Positions 6,579 through 8,728 of a stretch of DNA of 8,728 nucleotides are shown piece by piece. Both the position numbers and the translations under genes were made by a program. This stretch comes from Deltaproteobacteria bacterium (GTDB lineage: Bacteria > Myxococcota_A > JAADFL01). The stretch covers positions 1 to 8,728 of the forward strand of contig JAADFL010000075.1 of the NCBI GenBank assembly GCA_013152945.1, in the 5' to 3' direction. The notes beneath the pieces were generated by a model, which did not search any database, was not told the origin of the DNA, and was given only the letters and a program-made list of their open reading frames with translations. How positions within the stretch are numbered: the stretch's first letter is position 1; each line of letters starts with the position of its first letter.

Positions 6579-8728
6579 ATGGCATCTGGCCCGCGAAAGG
6601 CAGTGTACCTGCTCATTACCCTTGCCCTCCTGTCCTGCGGCGACGACCAGGCGTCGACCGAATGCACCCCTTTAGACTCTGCTGCCTGCACCTGCGTCGA
6701 CGGCTCGAGCGGTCACAAGACCTGCGGCTCCGGCGGCGAATGGCTGGGCTGCGTCTGCGATACGGGCGAAGAAGGCGGCAACGAGGCGATCGAACGACAG
6801 GACGAGGCAGAACCCGGCGACGCCAACGATGAGCCGACCCAAGAGGCAGTGCCCGAACAAGATGCAGACGGTCCCGGAGAAGACGCGGGTGACGTTCCGG
6901 ACGCGGCTGACTTCATGCCGGATGCCGAAAACGCGTTCCCCGAGCCGGACCCAGTGGCAGACCCGGCAGAGGAGGAGGGCCTGCCCGACGGCGAGAGCGG
7001 TGATCTCCCCGGCTTCACGTGCAAGTATATCGGCGAGTCGTACTCGGACGGCTTCTTCACTCTCGAAAGCTTCAAGGGCAAGCTTTACGCCGGCCTGTTC
7101 GGTTACGGACACGAGTCCCAGAGCATGATGTACAGTTACCCGCCGTGGAAGCTCACGAGCCCTGGCCTCCTGGGCGTGAGCGAGTCGGTGTGCGCGTTGC
7201 ACGAGTTCAACGGCATGTTCTATGCCAACACCGAGAGCAGCGGAGACGTCTTCAGGAGCACGGACGGCTCGAACTGGACAAAGGTGTTCGACGGCGACAA
7301 CGGTTCCATCGGTTGCGGCCTGGCCGTGCTCGGCAACGCCATCTATGCCTTGAACTACCGTAACCAGGTCAAGGACCACGGCAGGATCTTGAGGTCCCAG
7401 GACGGCGCCGCTTGGAGCACGGTGTTCGACAGCGGGCAGGAGAGCCTTTACCTACGGGAGCTCGTGACCTTCGGCGGCCGCCTGTACGCCTTCGGCGTCA
7501 ACCAGTCCACCGGTTCAATGTACGTGCTGGTCTCCTCGAACGGCACCACGTGGGAAAGAAAGGACGCGCCGGTGAGGTTTTTCAGGGCCCATGTCTGGAA
7601 CGGGTACCTGTGGCTTGGAAGCACGGACCGCAGGGGCACGGACCAGGGCGTTCCTGGCAAGGTCGGCGTGTGGCGCTTCGACGGCGACACCTTCGAGCTG
7701 GTTCACGAGGCAGGGGCCGCCCACTACGTGGCCGACCTGCAAGATGCGCACGGCGCCTTGTTCGCCTCCACCTCCAACGGCTGGAAGGAAGACTCCGGGC
7801 CGTCGTTCCTACTGGTCTCCCAAAACGGCGTTGACGGCTGGAAGCAGGTATGCCGGTTCCAGGAGACCGCGGCTTGGAACATGGCGGTCCTGGACGGCGA
7901 GCTGTACGTGGGCACATGGCAGTACGGGGCCAAGGGCAAAGTCTACAAGGTGGTCGAAGCGGACGACCAGGAGCCGGTGGACTGCTCGGGCATTGCCGAC
8001 GTTGCGGCGTACGAGCTTTGCGAGACCGGGACCGACTACTGCGCCGGCGTGTTCACCGACGGCTCGGGCTGCGCAGCATACTGCGCTGCAGCGGGCCTGG
8101 TCTGCAAGGCCAGGTACGGCGGAGGCGAGGGCTGCAGCAAGGAGCCGCAAAACCCGTGGCCCTGTGACGCGAACAACGGTCACCAATCCGACTGGTGCGA
8201 GTGCGTCAGGGATTCCAACAACGGGGGCGGCGACTGCGAGGCAAGGGCCGGCTCGTTGTCGGTGGGCGAGACCTACACGGTGCAGGTGGACTCCCACACC
8301 GGGGACGAGGCCGGTACCCAACCAAAGACCGATGCAAACGACGGCAGGAATGGAGATAACCCCAGGTTCAGGCGTCACAACGTAGCCAGGGCCCACAACG
8401 ATTACTGGTACACGTCATCGCACCAAGAGGCAGGGGAGCCCAACCCGGCAGGTGAGCAATGGGTGGATTACAAGCCTGACTTCAACGGTCTTGGAACCGG
8501 CTGCTACAAGATAACCGCCCAGTACAGGGCCACGGAGAACAGGGCGACCTACCCGGTCCTCTACCAGGTCCGCAACTCCAAGGGCGTGGTTGCAAATTAC
8601 TCACGCGTGCAGAATCGCGGCTCGGGCGAGTACCGGGACGAGGACCTTGGCAACCACTTCATGTGCACCGACAGTTACGTCCGCATAGAGGATCCAGGTA
8701 CCGGCTCCATTAGCTTCAACAAGATGCG
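6579..8728 (+). CDS. Multidomain surface lipoprotein: Cys motif, acidic linker, seven-bladed propeller, Cys-rich module, golvesin-like domain (3' partial)
   Basis: The frame is open from ATG 6579 to the window edge: 716 codons plus two bases, no stop reached. Residues 1-20 form a lipoprotein signal peptide with lipobox LLSC (Cys20). Residues 29-60 hold six cysteines in the order C-x7-C-x-C-x9-C-x8-C-x-C. Residues 61-145 are a linker with 31 Asp/Glu and one Arg, rich in Pro. Residues about 148-460 contain seven G-x-(L/F/I)-(Y/W/F)-type motifs at G167, 212, 252, 300, 342, 392 and 440, and Asp-box-like S-x-(D/N)-G-x-x-W motifs at 227, 273, 319 and, with one extra residue, 414; this predicts a seven-bladed BNR/sialidase-like propeller. 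Residues 469-542 have ten cysteines. Residues about 557-716 resemble a golvesin-type beta-sandwich. No catalytic residues were identified. It is probably anchored on the cell surface and binds glycan or protein. The gene is visibly more GC-rich than the minus-strand genes but shares their frequent use of AGG for Arg. Confidence 0.9.
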   Translation, partial: MASGPRKAVYLLITLALLSCGDDQASTECTPLDSAACTCVDGSSGHKTCGSGGEWLGCVCDTGEEGGNEAIERQDEAEPGDANDEPTQEAVPEQDADGPGEDAGDVPDAADFMPDAENAFPEPDPVADPAEEEGLPDGESGDLPGFTCKYIGESYSDGFFTLESFKGKLYAGLFGYGHESQSMMYSYPPWKLTSPGLLGVSESVCALHEFNGMFYANTESSGDVFRSTDGSNWTKVFDGDNGSIGCGLAVLGNAIYALNYRNQVKDHGRILRSQDGAAWSTVFDSGQESLYLRELVTFGGRLYAFGVNQSTGSMYVLVSSNGTTWERKDAPVRFFRAHVWNGYLWLGSTDRRGTDQGVPGKVGVWRFDGDTFELVHEAGAAHYVADLQDAHGALFASTSNGWKEDSGPSFLLVSQNGVDGWKQVCRFQETAAWNMAVLDGELYVGTWQYGAKGKVYKVVEADDQEPVDCSGIADVAAYELCETGTDYCAGVFTDGSGCAAYCAAAGLVCKARYGGGEGCSKEPQNPWPCDANNGHQSDWCECVRDSNNGGGDCEARAGSLSVGETYTVQVDSHTGDEAGTQPKTDANDGRNGDNPRFRRHNVARAHNDYWYTSSHQEAGEPNPAGEQWVDYKPDFNGLGTGCYKITAQYRATENRATYPVLYQVRNSKGVVANYSRVQNRGSGEYRDEDLGNHFMCTDSYVRIEDPGTGSISFNKM

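Noticed and set aside
6672-7379. Minus-strand 235-codon frame opposite the lipoprotein
   Set aside because: It is antisense to a well-supported gene and has no recognisable domain or ribosome site; it is an artefact of GC-rich codon use.
7591-8385. Plus-strand 264-codon frame, rich in Thr, Arg, Ala and Pro
   Set aside because: It overlaps the long lipoprotein frame in another phase. Its low-complexity Arg/Thr/Pro composition is what a GC-rich gene gives in a shifted frame, whereas the lipoprotein frame has a signal peptide and clear domains.

Overview
The window looks like chromosomal DNA of a Gram-negative, deltaproteobacterial-type organism, possibly Myxococcota or a neighbouring phylum. 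This rests mainly on the right-hand gene: a secreted lipoprotein with a short Cys motif, a long Asp/Glu/Pro linker, a beta-propeller, a second Cys-rich module and a golvesin-like C-terminus. That architecture is common in such genomes. The placement is an inference; there is no rRNA or other phylogenetic marker here.

Left two-thirds (75-6066), all on the minus strand. Three genes are read in the order flippase (4822-6066), large GT39-like membrane glycosyltransferase (2055-4760), cobalamin-binding radical SAM enzyme (75-1985). They are separated by only about 60-70 bp, and a good sigma70-like promoter (6130-6159) lies just ahead of the first, so they are probably one operon. A coherent reading is a small envelope-glycan module: one enzyme modifies a lipid or sugar by radical chemistry, one transfers a sugar from a lipid carrier on the outer face of the membrane, and one flips a lipid-linked glycan. 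The exact product cannot be told from sequence. A perfect 20-bp palindrome lies just downstream of the operon (14-33).

Middle (6067-6578). This is a roughly 510-bp divergent intergenic region. It holds the leftward operon promoter, about 220 bp with no recognised function, a GC-rich hairpin followed by a T-tract on the plus strand (6379-6420), and a weak candidate promoter for the right-hand gene.

Right third (6579-8728), plus strand. One long reading frame has a strong Shine-Dalgarno sequence and a lipoprotein signal peptide, and is still open at the window edge (716 codons visible). It carries seven regularly spaced G-x-L-Y-type motifs, which predict a seven-bladed propeller, followed by a 10-cysteine module and a beta-sandwich. 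It is probably an outer-surface binding protein. It is divergently transcribed from the glycan operon, and a functional link between the two is only a guess.

No tRNA, rRNA, CRISPR array, transposase or phage gene was seen.
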